The notes: generated from the sequence alone by a model not told the origin. 64,000 bases of DNA from Lacrimispora indolis DSM 755 (GCF_000526995.1 NZ_AZUI01000001.1:4878001-4942000); one strand, 5' to 3'; positions 15,274-24,717 are shown, counted from the first letter of the stretch. Made by a program: numbers and translations.

Positions 15274-16929
15274 ATGTCAATCGCAGATATACAAATGCTA
15301 TTTAAATTCATTGGAGGACTGGGGATGTTCCTCTATGGAATGGATGCCATGGCCGATGGGCTTCAAAAGTCCGCAGGCCATAAGATGCAGCAGCTTTTAG
15401 GAGTTCTGACCAGCAACCGGCTCATGGGTGTGCTTTTGGGAACAGGAATTACCGCCATCATCCAGAGCAGCTCGGCCACCACAGTTATGGTAGTTGGCTT
15501 TGTTAACGCCGGGATCATTAATCTGGCCCAGGCCGTGGGTATCATTATGGGCGCCAATATAGGAACCACCGTTACCAGCTGGATCGTATCCATGAGCGAA
15601 TGGGGCGAAATGCTTAAACCTGAGTTTTTTGCTCCGGCACTGATTGGTGTGGGCGCTGTTTTAAGCCTTTTTACTGGCAGCGGAAAGAAAAAGCAGATCG
15701 GAGAAATTTTAGTCGGCTTTGGTGTGCTGTTTGTAGGACTTACATTTATGTCAGACTCCATCACTCCTTACCGGAATGCTCCTATTTTCAGCCAGGCATT
15801 TTCTATTTTGGGGAAAAATCCGTTTCTTGGAATTTTAGCAGGTCTTGTGGTTACCGGCATTATTCAGAGCTCTTCGGCATCTGTGGGAATTTTGCAGACC
15901 CTGGCGCTCAATGGAATCGTAAACTGGCAGTCAGCGATTTTCATCACCTTAGGACAAAATATCGGCACCTGTGTTACTGCCCTGCTTTCCAGCATAGGAG
16001 CAAATAAAACCGCAAAGCGTGCCGCTGTCATCCACCTGCTTTTTAATGTGACCGGCGCTGTGATCTTCGGCTGCATCATGTTTGTCGTATTTACGCTGAA
16101 TCCGGTTTTCGCGGCTTCACGGATCAGCAGCGTGGGAATATCCATTTTCCATACCATATTCAATGTGAGCAATACCGTCATTTTATTCCCCTTTGCAGGA
16201 CTTTTGGTAAAGGCCTCGGGAATCCTTGTCCGGGAAGATAAGAAGGAAGCTTCCATGGATTCCGATGCTCAGATGAAACGTCATCTGGATGACAGAATCC
16301 TGGAAACCCCTTCCTTTGCAATTGAAAACGTAAACCATGAGGTGGTGAACATGGGTTATGCTGCCATGGAGAACTTAGATCTTGCAGCGGCAGCTCTTCT
16401 CAGCAGCGATAAAGCAGAGGCAAAGCTGGTGGAAAAAATGGAACAGAAGATCAACGGTTATGAGAAAATACTTATTGATTATCTGGTGAAAATCAACAAT
16501 CAGTCTTTAAATGAAGAACAGCATCTTCTGGTAAAAAATCTGTTCTATACGGTCAGCGATTTTGAAAGGGTCAGTGATCACTGTGAGAACTTATCTGAGC
16601 TTGCGGTTGAAAAAGCCAACCGGAACATTGTTTTCTCAAAGGAAGCAGAAAATGAGATCAAGGAAATGATCAAAGAAGTACGGTCCTCTCTGGAGCATGC
16701 AATAAAGGCAAGGGCAACTTCCGACATGTCTGAGGTCCGTGCAGTGGTTCAGAGCGAGGAACGAGTGGACAGCCTGGAAGAGGAATTAAGAGAACGCCAT
16801 ATTGAGCGTTTATCTGCTCAGACCTGTAAACCGGAAAACGGAGTCGTCTTTTTGGATGCGCTGAGCAACCTGGAACGTATTTCAGACCATGCTCATAATA
16901 TTGCCGGTTATGTGAGGGATGAAATGTAA
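15274..16929 (+). CDS. Na+/phosphate cotransporter with C-terminal PhoU-like domain
   Basis: The start is ATG 15274 behind AGGAGG at 15263-15268, rather than the ATG at 15253. The roughly 551-residue protein has two inverted NptA/SLC34-type repeats marked by the motifs IIQSSSATT and IIQSSSASV, with about eight membrane helices in the first 330 residues. The C-terminal 200 residues form a helical PhoU-like domain. These proteins take up phosphate with sodium, and the PhoU part likely reports on uptake to the PhoR kinase. The downstream genes are a PhoP/PhoR-like pair and the promoter has Pho-box-like repeats, so this is a self-contained phosphate-responsive unit. No Pst transporter is in the window. 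Confidence 0.92.
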   Translation: MSIADIQMLFKFIGGLGMFLYGMDAMADGLQKSAGHKMQQLLGVLTSNRLMGVLLGTGITAIIQSSSATTVMVVGFVNAGIINLAQAVGIIMGANIGTTVTSWIVSMSEWGEMLKPEFFAPALIGVGAVLSLFTGSGKKKQIGEILVGFGVLFVGLTFMSDSITPYRNAPIFSQAFSILGKNPFLGILAGLVVTGIIQSSSASVGILQTLALNGIVNWQSAIFITLGQNIGTCVTALLSSIGANKTAKRAAVIHLLFNVTGAVIFGCIMFVVFTLNPVFAASRISSVGISIFHTIFNVSNTVILFPFAGLLVKASGILVREDKKEASMDSDAQMKRHLDDRILETPSFAIENVNHEVVNMGYAAMENLDLAAAALLSSDKAEAKLVEKMEQKINGYEKILIDYLVKINNQSLNEEQHLLVKNLFYTVSDFERVSDHCENLSELAVEKANRNIVFSKEAENEIKEMIKEVRSSLEHAIKARATSDMSEVRAVVQSEERVDSLEEELRERHIERLSAQTCKPENGVVFLDALSNLERISDHAHNIAGYVRDEM

Positions 16930-16962
16930 CAGAAGACGGCAGGAAAATGGAAAGGAGACTGT

Positions 16963-17652
16963 ATGGAACTTATCTATGTAATTGAAGACGATGACAACAT
17001 CAGAGATTTAATAAAAATTGCTCTGGAAGGTTTTGGCTATGAAGTTTCTGCTTTTGAGATGGCGGAGGATGCCTTAAAGCACATTGAAGCAGATAAGCCG
17101 GCGCTGGCTGTGTTTGATCTGATGCTTCCCGGCATGGACGGACTGACAGCTATCCGAAGAATACGTAAAAATGAGTCTTTAAAAGATATTCCTGTTCTTA
17201 TCCTGACAGCAAAAGACAGGGAATTTGATAAGGTGGCAGGACTGGATGGCGGAGCCGACGATTATATGACAAAGCCCTTTGGAGTTATGGAGCTGGCAGC
17301 CAGAATCCGAAGCCTTCTGCGCCGCAGCACCAGAGACCAGGCTTCAGCAAATGAACTGAACCAGTACTGCCTGAGTCTCAACAAAAAAACAAGAGAAGTC
17401 CACTGTGACGGCGTTAAGGTGGAACTGACCTTAAAGGAGTTTGATCTTTTACAGTATTTAATGGAAAATCATAATAAGGTCGTCACCAGAGATGAGCTTT
17501 TAAACCACATCTGGGGATATGATTACGATGGAGAAACCAGGACCCTGGACATGCATATCCGTACTCTCCGGCAAAAGCTGGGAGAAAACGGAGGTTCCTG
17601 CATCAAGACGATCCGAGGTGTGGGCTACCGTTTTATTAAGGCAGAAGAGTAA
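16963..17652 (+). CDS. phoP: PhoP/PhoB-like response regulator
   Basis: A 229-residue OmpR-family regulator. The receiver domain has the acidic cluster E8-D9-D10, phospho-acceptor D52 in VFDLMLPGMDG, and Lys in MTKPF. The winged-helix domain ends IKTIRGVGYRFIK. Context (Na/Pi transporter upstream, PhoR-like kinase downstream, Pho boxes) makes phosphate-starvation control the best reading. The symbol is given on context, since the sequence alone only supports the OmpR family. A GGAAAGGAGA ribosome binding site precedes the ATG. Confidence 0.88.
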   Translation: MELIYVIEDDDNIRDLIKIALEGFGYEVSAFEMAEDALKHIEADKPALAVFDLMLPGMDGLTAIRRIRKNESLKDIPVLILTAKDREFDKVAGLDGGADDYMTKPFGVMELAARIRSLLRRSTRDQASANELNQYCLSLNKKTREVHCDGVKVELTLKEFDLLQYLMENHNKVVTRDELLNHIWGYDYDGETRTLDMHIRTLRQKLGENGGSCIKTIRGVGYRFIKAEE

Positions 17653-17696
17653 GGAATTCTATGACCTGGCTGCATATGTGCAGAATGGAGGAGTCT

Positions 17697-19100
17697 ATGA
17701 GAAGTGTGATCTTTAAGAAATTTATCCAGATCATTCTGGTTGTGCTGATACTCAGTAGTGCTGTTTTTTATATTGCCTCCAGCAGCGCATTGCTTAAAAA
17801 TTCCAGAAAGGATATGACCTACACTCTAAAGGCCATGGATGAGATTCTGGATTATTCCGGCAATCTTGACGGAGAGATAGAGGATCTTAAGCAGACACTC
17901 ACCGAAAATCAAAGCCGATTTACAATCATACGCATGGATGGAAGTGTTGCGGCCGATACTGGAAATGTACCGGCTGCTTCCCTGGATAATCATTTAGACA
18001 GGGAAGAAGTGAAGGAGGCTCTTGCAGAGGGGGCCGGCACGGCCAGGCGTTATTCAGAGACTCTTAAAGAAAACATGCTGTATGTTGCCATCCGTTCCTC
18101 ACAGGCGGATTATATTCTTCGTATGGCCATTCCCTATTCCGGAATGAAAGAATATTTAATGCTCCTGTTACCTGCCATCTGGCTCAGCTTTCTCTTGGCC
18201 ATCATGTATTCCGCCTTTTCTGCAGACAGCTTTTCTAAATCCATAACAAAGCCGTTAAAGGAAATTTCTCAGGAGATGCTGAAAGTAAACGGAGATTACA
18301 CTGATCTTTCCTTTGAAACCTACCAATATCCGGAAATTAATATTATCGCAGAAACGACCAGGTCAATGTCTACGAATATAAAGGAATATTTAAACCAGAT
18401 CGAGCTGGAAAAGCAGATCCGTCAGGAATTTTTCAGCAATGCCTCTCATGAGCTGAAAACCCCAATCACATCGGTTCAGGGATATGCGGAGCTTCTGGAA
18501 AGCGGGATCATCCAGGATGAAGAACAAAAGATGGATTTCATAAGACGCATCAAAAAGGAAGCGGTCAATATGAATCATCTCATCAATGACATTCTAATGA
18601 TCTCCCGGCTGGAAGCAAAGGAAGCAGAGGTTTTAAAAAGCGATGTGCGCCTGTCCATTCTTTTAAACGATATCGTGGAATCCTTAAAGCCTTTGGTGGC
18701 GTCTCATGAAGTCATCATCCATGTGGACTGCAAGCCTCTTTGCATCTATGCCAATGGGCAGCAGATGAAAGAGCTTTTCGGGAATCTCATAAGCAATGCG
18801 GTAAAGTACAACAAGCCCGGTGGCCAGGTGTGGGTCACTGTGACAGAAGAGGACCGCAATGTGTTAATCCGCGTAAAGGATAATGGAATGGGCATTCCAA
18901 AAGAATCTTTAAGCCGTATTTTTGAGCGCTTTTACCGGGTGGACAAAGGGCGGAGCAAAAAGCAGGGAGGAACCGGCCTTGGACTTTCCATTGTAAAGCA
19001 TATTGTAAATTTCTATCATGGGACCATTACCGTCCGCTCAGAGCTTGATGTGGGGACGGAATTTGTCGTAAAGATTCCAATTCAGGAAAAAATGTGTTAA
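17697..19100 (+). CDS. phoR: PhoR-like sensor histidine kinase
   Basis: I choose ATG 17697, with GGAGGAG at 17687-17693; an ATG at 17661 in the same frame has a poorer site and would add 12 residues. The roughly 467-residue protein has a membrane helix at about 9-29, an extracellular sensor domain of about 120 residues, a second helix at 153-175, a HAMP segment, and HisKA with H251 in SNASHELKTPIT. The HATPase domain has the boxes NAVKYN, DNGMGIP and GTGLGLSIV. The order and context match PhoR, which autophosphorylates when phosphate is low. It ends the nptA-phoP-phoR operon. Confidence 0.87.
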   Translation: MRSVIFKKFIQIILVVLILSSAVFYIASSSALLKNSRKDMTYTLKAMDEILDYSGNLDGEIEDLKQTLTENQSRFTIIRMDGSVAADTGNVPAASLDNHLDREEVKEALAEGAGTARRYSETLKENMLYVAIRSSQADYILRMAIPYSGMKEYLMLLLPAIWLSFLLAIMYSAFSADSFSKSITKPLKEISQEMLKVNGDYTDLSFETYQYPEINIIAETTRSMSTNIKEYLNQIELEKQIRQEFFSNASHELKTPITSVQGYAELLESGIIQDEEQKMDFIRRIKKEAVNMNHLINDILMISRLEAKEAEVLKSDVRLSILLNDIVESLKPLVASHEVIIHVDCKPLCIYANGQQMKELFGNLISNAVKYNKPGGQVWVTVTEEDRNVLIRVKDNGMGIPKESLSRIFERFYRVDKGRSKKQGGTGLGLSIVKHIVNFYHGTITVRSELDVGTEFVVKIPIQEKMC

Positions 19101-19134
19101 TATTGATTCAGCAAATGATAGGAGGTGTACAGAT

Positions 19135-20022
19135 ATGGGAAGTTTTATTTTAACCTGCTGTTCAACGGTAGACAGGAAGAAGGAGTTTTTTGAGCAGCGT
19201 CAGATTCCCTATGTGTGTTTTCACTATACAATGGATGGCGTTACTTATCCGGATGATTTAGGGCAGAGCATTCCCTTTCCGGAATTTTATGACCGGATCG
19301 CCAAAGGCGCAACACCGGTGACTTCACAGGTCAATGTGGAAGAATATTGTAATTTTTTTGAACCGTTTTTAAAGGAAGGCAAGGATATTCTGCACCTCAC
19401 CCTTTCTTCCGGCATATCAGGAACCTATAATTCCGCATGTGTGGCCAGAGAAGAGATGAGTTCCAGATACCCGGAAAGAAAGATCATTGTTGTAGATTCC
19501 CTGGCCGCTTCTGCCGGCTATGGACTTTTGACTGAGGCAGTGGCAGACTTAAGGGACAAAGGCGTTTCCCTGGAGGAAGCCTGGGAATGGACGGAGAATA
19601 ACAAATTATTTGTACATCACTGGTTTTTTTCCACCGACTTAACCAGCTTTAAGCGGGGCGGCAGGATTTCAGCTACCTCTGCAATGCTTGGAACGGTTCT
19701 TAACATCTGCCCTCTTATGAGCATTGATGACAAGGGGCATTTGATTCCAAGACAGAAGATCCGTACCAAGAAAAAGGCCATCCAGGAGATCGTAAATACC
19801 ATGGAGGCCCATGCAAAGGGCGGAAGGGATTACAACGGAAAATGCTTCATTTCTTATTCCGCCTGTGAAAACGACGCCAGAGAAGTGGCCGCCCTGGTAG
19901 AAGAACGCTTCCCCGGTTTATCCGGAAATGTGGTGTTAAACAGCATTGGCGCTGTCATCGGCTCCCATACCGGACCTGGTACTGTTGCACTGTTTTTCTG
20001 GGGCGATAAACGAATGGATTAG
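19135..20022 (+). CDS. DegV family fatty-acid-binding protein
   Basis: A 295-residue DegV/FakB-type protein. It shows CCSTVDRKKEFF in place of the usual N-terminal DSxxD region, TSQVNVEEY, the LTLSSGISGTYNSA motif (the family's SSxLSGTYQSA), the DSLAASAGYG segment and the C-terminal SHTGPGTVALFF. DegV/FakB proteins carry fatty acids, some for the FakA kinase. A GGAGGTG site precedes the ATG. It is only 34 bp after phoR, so read-through is possible; a terminator follows it. Confidence 0.9.
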   Translation: MGSFILTCCSTVDRKKEFFEQRQIPYVCFHYTMDGVTYPDDLGQSIPFPEFYDRIAKGATPVTSQVNVEEYCNFFEPFLKEGKDILHLTLSSGISGTYNSACVAREEMSSRYPERKIIVVDSLAASAGYGLLTEAVADLRDKGVSLEEAWEWTENNKLFVHHWFFSTDLTSFKRGGRISATSAMLGTVLNICPLMSIDDKGHLIPRQKIRTKKKAIQEIVNTMEAHAKGGRDYNGKCFISYSACENDAREVAALVEERFPGLSGNVVLNSIGAVIGSHTGPGTVALFFWGDKRMD

Positions 20023-20050
20023 ACCAGGAAAAGAATCAATTAAAGGTTTT

Positions 20051-20102
20051 ATCCCGGAGAGGGTTTTCCTAATTATTAGGATGTTCTCCGGGATTTTCTT
20101 TT
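20051..20102 (+). terminator. Intrinsic terminator after degV
   Basis: ATCCCGGAGA (20051-20060) and TCTCCGGGAT (20085-20094) form a perfect outer stem with an inner TCCTAA/TTAGGA stem, followed by TTTCTTTT. Confidence 0.8.
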
Positions 20103-20128
20103 ACATAAATGACAAAATGTGATAAGAT
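20100..20128 (+). promoter_or_regulatory. Promoter for the Gx transporter gene
   Basis: TTTACA (20100-20105), a 17-bp spacer and TAAGAT (20123-20128), just after the degV terminator. Confidence 0.5.
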
Positions 20129-20160
20129 AAAGGCTGATTGCAGAAAAAAGGAGAGCTCTT

Positions 20161-20676
20161 ATGAAGGGAAAAAATTCGGCACATGTGGCAGCGTTGTACG
20201 GGATGCTGATTGCACTGGCGTTTGTGCTCAGCTTTGTAGAAACCCTCATCCCCATTTCCCTTGGGATACCGGGAGTAAAGCTGGGACTCGCCAATCTGGT
20301 CACGGTTGTGGGGCTCTATACGGTCGGAGCAGGCGGTACGGTTATCATCTCGCTTTTGCGGATCGTTCTCACCGGCTTCACCTTTGGGAACCTGTTTGCC
20401 ATGCTCTACAGCCTGGGAGGCTGGAGCTTAAGCCTTCTTATCATGGTCCTTTGCAGGAAGAAAAACTGGATCGGCACAACGGGCATCAGTATTCTGGGAG
20501 GTGTGGGACATAACATCGGACAAGTCTGCGTGGCCGCCCTTGTGGTCAAGCAGGCCGGAGTGTTCTTTTATCTCCCCATGCTTCTGATCTCCGGTACGGC
20601 CGCAGGACTTGTCATAGGGATTCTGGGAGGCATGATCATAAACCGGATCAGTGGTTTTATAAAAAAAATGCAGTAA
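20161..20676 (+). CDS. Gx transporter family membrane protein (Hpre_diP_synt_I)
   Basis: A 171-residue integral membrane protein with five or so helices. It starts with an ALYGMLIALAFVLSFVE segment and contains the conserved PGVKLGLANLVTV and RIVLTGFTFG. This family was named after heptaprenyl diphosphate synthase component I but looks like an S-component-type small-molecule transporter, often near FMN-binding or NusG-like proteins. Neither neighbour is present here. The GGAGAG site fits ATG 20161. The ligand is unknown. Confidence 0.82.
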   Translation: MKGKNSAHVAALYGMLIALAFVLSFVETLIPISLGIPGVKLGLANLVTVVGLYTVGAGGTVIISLLRIVLTGFTFGNLFAMLYSLGGWSLSLLIMVLCRKKNWIGTTGISILGGVGHNIGQVCVAALVVKQAGVFFYLPMLLISGTAAGLVIGILGGMIINRISGFIKKMQ

Positions 20677-20693
20677 AAACAAAATAAATCGTA

Positions 20694-20722
20694 TTGTTTT
20701 GCAGCTTTGGGAAAGGTATAAT
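20694..20722 (+). promoter_or_regulatory. Sigma-A promoter for galT
   Basis: TTGTTT (20694-20699), a 17-bp spacer and TATAAT (20717-20722). Confidence 0.6.
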
Positions 20723-20766
20723 GAGATAGAATATACGGAGAAAAAGAAACCAGGAGGGATACCACA

Positions 20767-22284
20767 ATGATTGATGAGGCAATTAAGAAACTGGTGCAGT
20801 ATGGACTTAACACAGGCTTGATCGAGGAAGAGGACCGGTTTTATGCCCTTAACCAGATCCTTGACGTGATGATGATGGACGAGTATGAGGAACAGCCGGG
20901 AGAATGCGGGGAAATAGAGCTGGAAGCTGTTTTGAAGGAATTGCTTGATTATGCCTGCCAGACCGGAATCATAGAGGAAGACAGTGTTACATACCGGGAT
21001 TTATTTGATACAAAGCTGATGAACTGCCTGATGCCAAGACCCAGCGAAATAGGAAAGACGTTCTGGGAGCTGTACCAAAGCCAGTCCCCCCAGGCAGCGA
21101 CCGGATATTATTATAAGCTGAGCCAGGATTCCGATTATATCAGACGGTACCGGATCAAAAAGGATATGCGTTGGGTGACCCCTACCAAATACGGAGAACT
21201 GGACATTACGGTAAACTTATCAAAGCCTGAGAAGGATCCGAAGGCCATTGCAGCGGCAAAGCATGCAAAACAAAGCGGTTATCCCAAATGCCAGCTTTGC
21301 ATGGAGAATGAGGGCTATGCAGGAAGGACAAACCATCCTGCCAGAAATAACCACAGGATCATCCGTCTTGAGATCAACAACAGCCAGTGGGGCTTTCAGT
21401 ATTCCCCCTACGTTTACTATAATGAACACTGCATCGTTTTCAACGGACAGCATATTCCCATGAAGATAGAGAGAGAGACCTTTGTAAAACTGTTTGATTT
21501 TGTAAAACTGTTTCCTCATTATTTTCTTGGCTCCAATGCGGATCTGCCCATTGTAGGAGGTTCCATTCTTTCCCATGACCATTTTCAGGGAGGAAATTAT
21601 GATTTTGCCATGGCAAAGGCTCCAATGGAGAGCTGTTTCCGGATAGAAGGCTTCGACAATGTGGAAGCCGGAATCGTGAAATGGCCCATGTCCGTACTGC
21701 GTACCAGAAGCAAAAATCCAGAAGATTTAATCGCACTTGGAACAAAGGTTCTTAATGCCTGGAGGGCTTATACGGACGAGGAATTCTTTGTCTTTGCTGA
21801 AACAGACGGAGAGCCTCACAACACCATTACCCCCATTGCCAGAATGCGGGATGGCGTATATGAGCTGGACCTGGTTTTAAGAAACAATATCACCACGGAA
21901 GAATTTCCTCTTGGCGTTTACCATCCCCATCAGGAGCTTCATCACATTAAGAAGGAAAATATCGGCTTAATTGAGGTCATGGGATTGGCGGTTCTGCCTT
22001 CCAGGCTGAAGGAAGAGCTGAATCTCCTGGCTGAATGTATTGTGGAAGGAAAGAACATAAGAGAACAGGAAGCCATTGAAAAACACGCGGACTGGGCGGA
22101 GGCTTTTTTAAAAAATTATGAAGCAGTGACAAAGGAAAATGTGGAGGATATTTTAAAGAAGGAAGTTGGTCTGGTATTTGAACGGGTGTTGGAGGATTCC
22201 GGCGTTTATAAATGTGATGAGCTTGGACGGAAGGGATTTGCACGGTTCCTTGCAGACGTGGGATTTACCCCTTGTTCACAATAG
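20767..22284 (+). CDS. galT: Class II UDP-glucose--hexose-1-phosphate uridylyltransferase
   Basis: A 505-residue GalT of the Firmicute (class II) type, longer than the roughly 350-residue class I enzyme. Motifs include LCMENEGYAGRTNHPARNNHR, the segment GGSILSHDHFQGG with the catalytic His-x-His, and the C-terminal YHPHQELHHIKKENIGLIEVMG. It transfers UMP between glucose-1-P and galactose-1-P in the Leloir pathway. galK and galE are not adjacent, so it is a lone gene with its own promoter and a GGAGGG-type ribosome binding site. Confidence 0.93.
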   Translation: MIDEAIKKLVQYGLNTGLIEEEDRFYALNQILDVMMMDEYEEQPGECGEIELEAVLKELLDYACQTGIIEEDSVTYRDLFDTKLMNCLMPRPSEIGKTFWELYQSQSPQAATGYYYKLSQDSDYIRRYRIKKDMRWVTPTKYGELDITVNLSKPEKDPKAIAAAKHAKQSGYPKCQLCMENEGYAGRTNHPARNNHRIIRLEINNSQWGFQYSPYVYYNEHCIVFNGQHIPMKIERETFVKLFDFVKLFPHYFLGSNADLPIVGGSILSHDHFQGGNYDFAMAKAPMESCFRIEGFDNVEAGIVKWPMSVLRTRSKNPEDLIALGTKVLNAWRAYTDEEFFVFAETDGEPHNTITPIARMRDGVYELDLVLRNNITTEEFPLGVYHPHQELHHIKKENIGLIEVMGLAVLPSRLKEELNLLAECIVEGKNIREQEAIEKHADWAEAFLKNYEAVTKENVEDILKKEVGLVFERVLEDSGVYKCDELGRKGFARFLADVGFTPCSQ

Positions 22285-22394
22285 AAAGACTGTGAGAATA
22301 TCAGATGGATTGGTGTTTGTAATTACCGCCTCTTTGAGGTATATTCGAGTGGGAGTGAAAGGAAGTTTTAAATTCATTCCATAAACATACGGAA

Positions 22395-22412
22395 CCGGCT
22401 AAAAGGAGCCGG
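22395..22412 (+). other. Small hairpin overlapping the yitT ribosome binding site
   Basis: CCGGCT (22395-22400) pairs with AGCCGG (22407-22412). The right arm shares GG with the GGAGGGGG Shine-Dalgarno run, so the stem could mask it. Confidence 0.4.
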
Positions 22413-22432
22413 AGGGGGACAGACAAACAGCC

Positions 22433-23296
22433 ATGAAGCAGTTAGAAAACAAAACACTGAGAACGCTTACAGAGTATGGACTGATCACGTTCAGCATCTG
22501 GATTATGGTGGTGGGAATCTATTTTTTCAAATTCCCTAATAATTTTGCATTCGGAGGTGTCACAGGGTTTGCAACAGTAATCAGTGCATTGACCCATTGG
22601 TCGGCCAGTGAGTTTACGAATATCGTGAACACGGCTCTTTTGGTAGCCGGCTTTCTGTTTCTGGGGCGGAGTTTTGGAATCAAAACAGTTTACGCCACCA
22701 TTATGATGTCAGCATCACTCTATTTTTTAGAACGGCTGTATCCCATGACTAGGCCGCTGACTACGGAACCGCTTTTGGAATTGATCTTTGCCATCCTTTT
22801 ACCAAGCGTTGGCTCTGCCATTCTTTTTAACGTGGGGGCTTCCAGCGGAGGGACGGATATTATTGCAATGATCCTGAAACGGTACACCAGCCTTAATATA
22901 GGTACAGTGCTTCTGCTGGTGGATGTGGCGGGTGTAATACTGGCATACTTTGTATTCGGACCGGAGACCGGATTATTCTCATCCCTTGGCTTAATGGCCA
23001 AATCTCTTGTCATTGGCGATGTCATTGAGAATATCAACCTTTGCAAATGCTTCAGTATCATCTGTGATGACCCGGTGCCCATTTGTGATTACATCATTCA
23101 CGTGCTTAACCGGAGCGCCACAGTTTACGAGGCACAGGGAGCTTTCAGCCATCATAAAAAGACCGTCATATTAACAACCATGAAACGTTCCCAGGCGCTG
23201 AAACTTAAAAACTATATACGTACCGTGGAACCCACTGCATTTATACTGATATCCAATTCCAGTGAGATTATAGGAAAGGGATTTCTTGCCAATTAA
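22433..23296 (+). CDS. YitT family membrane protein
   Basis: A 287-residue protein with five or six membrane helices in the first 200 residues (LITFSIWIMVVGIYFFKFPNNFAFGGVTGFATV; NVGASSGGTDIIAMILKRY). A cytoplasmic DUF2179 domain follows at the C-terminus, with RSATVYEAQGAFSHHKKTVILTTMKRSQ. YitT proteins are widespread Firmicute membrane proteins of unknown transport role. The Shine-Dalgarno GGAGGGGG is rather far (about 14 bases) from the ATG. A strong terminator follows directly. Confidence 0.9.
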   Translation: MKQLENKTLRTLTEYGLITFSIWIMVVGIYFFKFPNNFAFGGVTGFATVISALTHWSASEFTNIVNTALLVAGFLFLGRSFGIKTVYATIMMSASLYFLERLYPMTRPLTTEPLLELIFAILLPSVGSAILFNVGASSGGTDIIAMILKRYTSLNIGTVLLLVDVAGVILAYFVFGPETGLFSSLGLMAKSLVIGDVIENINLCKCFSIICDDPVPICDYIIHVLNRSATVYEAQGAFSHHKKTVILTTMKRSQALKLKNYIRTVEPTAFILISNSSEIIGKGFLAN

Positions 23297-23331
23297 AAAA
23301 GACCGGAGAACAGAGATTCTCCGGTCTTTTT
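23295..23331 (+). terminator. Intrinsic terminator after yitT
   Basis: AAAAAGACCGGAGAA pairs with TTCTCCGGTCTTTTT around a CAGAGA loop; a textbook hairpin with T-tract. Confidence 0.9.
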
Positions 23332-23425
23332 GACGAATGAAATGGACTATATGGGATTTTTATCGTAAATTTTGACGAAAATGTACTTTAACGCTTTAAA
23401 AACATATAAAATTAAAGTAATAAAA

Positions 23426-23454
23426 TTGACGGCTTGTCTTTTTTGTAGTATGAT
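23426..23454 (+). promoter_or_regulatory. Sigma-A promoter of the ABC_sub_bind transporter operon
   Basis: TTGACG (23426-23431), a 17-bp spacer and TATGAT (23449-23454). No T-box or riboswitch is visible in the short leader. Confidence 0.75.
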
Positions 23455-23507
23455 ACGAATTAAGTTCCAGAAAGGACGAGATTTTGGAAGGAAGAGGAGA
23501 GAAGATT

Positions 23508-24545
23508 ATGAAGAAATCAGCAAAAGTATTATCACTGGTTCTCGCCGGCGCCATGATGATGTCCATGACAGCATGCGGAAGTAAAGCTCCGGAAACTACT
23601 ACTGCGGCACCGGAAACCACCACAGCAGCAGAGAATACAAGTGAAGCGGCGGAATCCACAGCAGAAAAGACTGCAGACGGAAAGCAGTTTAAAATCGGGG
23701 TTCTTCAGCTTGTGCAGCATGCAGCCCTGGATGCCTCCAATAAGGGCTTTATCCAGGCCCTTGACGATGCAGGTCTTAACTATACCGTTGACCAGCAGAA
23801 TGCATCCGGCGACCAGCCTACCTGTCAGACCATTGCCAGCAAGCTGGTCAATGATAAAGACGATTTGATTCTCGCCATCGCAACACCGGCGGCTCAGGCC
23901 GTGGCAGGAGCTACGAGCGATATCCCGGTTCTGGTGACAGCGGTCACTGATCCTGCATCTTCGGATTTGGTGGAAAGCAACGATAATCCGGGCGGAAATG
24001 TCAGCGGTACCTCTGATTTGACCCCTGTGAAGGAGCAGATCTCCCTGTTAAAGAAGATTCTCCCCGATGCTAAGACTGTAGGAATCCTTTACTGTTCTTC
24101 AGAATCCAACTCAGAGATCCAGGCCAAGATGGCAAAAGATGCCATTGAAGCGGAAGGCATGACTGCAGTGGATTACACCGTATCCAATTCCAACGAGATC
24201 CAGACAGTAGTTACCTCCATGGTAGGCAAGGTAGATGCCATCTATGCGCCAACCGATAATACTGTTGCAGCAGGTATGGCAACAGTGAGCATGGTAGCCA
24301 TTGAAAACAAAATCCCGGTAATCTGCGGCGAAGAAGGCATGGTAAATGCAGGCGGTCTTGCTACTTACGGAATTGATTATTATGAACTGGGTTACTTAAC
24401 CGGTCAGCAGGCAGTGAAGATATTAACAGAGGGTGCGGACATCTCCAAGATGCCTATTGAGTATCTTCCTTTGGATAAGTGCAAGCTGACTGTCAACGAG
24501 GAAACAGCAAAGACCCTTGGGATCGATGTTTCCAGCCTTAAATAG
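23508..24545 (+). CDS. ABC transporter substrate-binding lipoprotein (ABC_sub_bind / TrpX-like)
   Basis: The start is ATG 23508 behind GAGGAGAG; a TTG at 23484 in frame is not needed. The roughly 345-residue protein has a signal peptide MKKSAKVLSLVLAGAMMMSM with lipobox TAC and a Thr/Ala/Glu-rich linker. The binding domain begins at QFKIGVLQLVQHAALDASNKGF and contains IATPAAQAVAGAT and YAPTDNTVAAGM. The fold is that of the ABC_sub_bind (PF04392) family, whose best-studied members bind Trp or Tyr. Permease and ATPase genes follow. The ligand is not fixed by sequence. Confidence 0.88.
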   Translation: MKKSAKVLSLVLAGAMMMSMTACGSKAPETTTAAPETTTAAENTSEAAESTAEKTADGKQFKIGVLQLVQHAALDASNKGFIQALDDAGLNYTVDQQNASGDQPTCQTIASKLVNDKDDLILAIATPAAQAVAGATSDIPVLVTAVTDPASSDLVESNDNPGGNVSGTSDLTPVKEQISLLKKILPDAKTVGILYCSSESNSEIQAKMAKDAIEAEGMTAVDYTVSNSNEIQTVVTSMVGKVDAIYAPTDNTVAAGMATVSMVAIENKIPVICGEEGMVNAGGLATYGIDYYELGYLTGQQAVKILTEGADISKMPIEYLPLDKCKLTVNEETAKTLGIDVSSLK

Positions 24546-24667
24546 GCAGATTTAAACAGGAATGAGCGGCAGGCGGCGCCTATTTGACTGGCCCGCCTGT
24601 CAACCATAGATGCTTTACATAAAGAATGGGGCTTTCATTTTTTATGTAAGGCATTTATGCCTATGAT

Positions 24668-24717
24668 CGCCCTACGGGTATACTTTACGCCCCAAGTACA
24701 TGGGCAGGAAATATGAA
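24668..24717 (+). repeat. Interspersed hairpin repeat, copy A1 (tandem with A2)
   Basis: About 50 bp with the CCC-TAC-GGG mini-hairpin, a TATACTTTA linker, and GCCCC...TGGGCA hairpin arms. One base is missing in the linker relative to the other copies. Confidence 0.8.
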
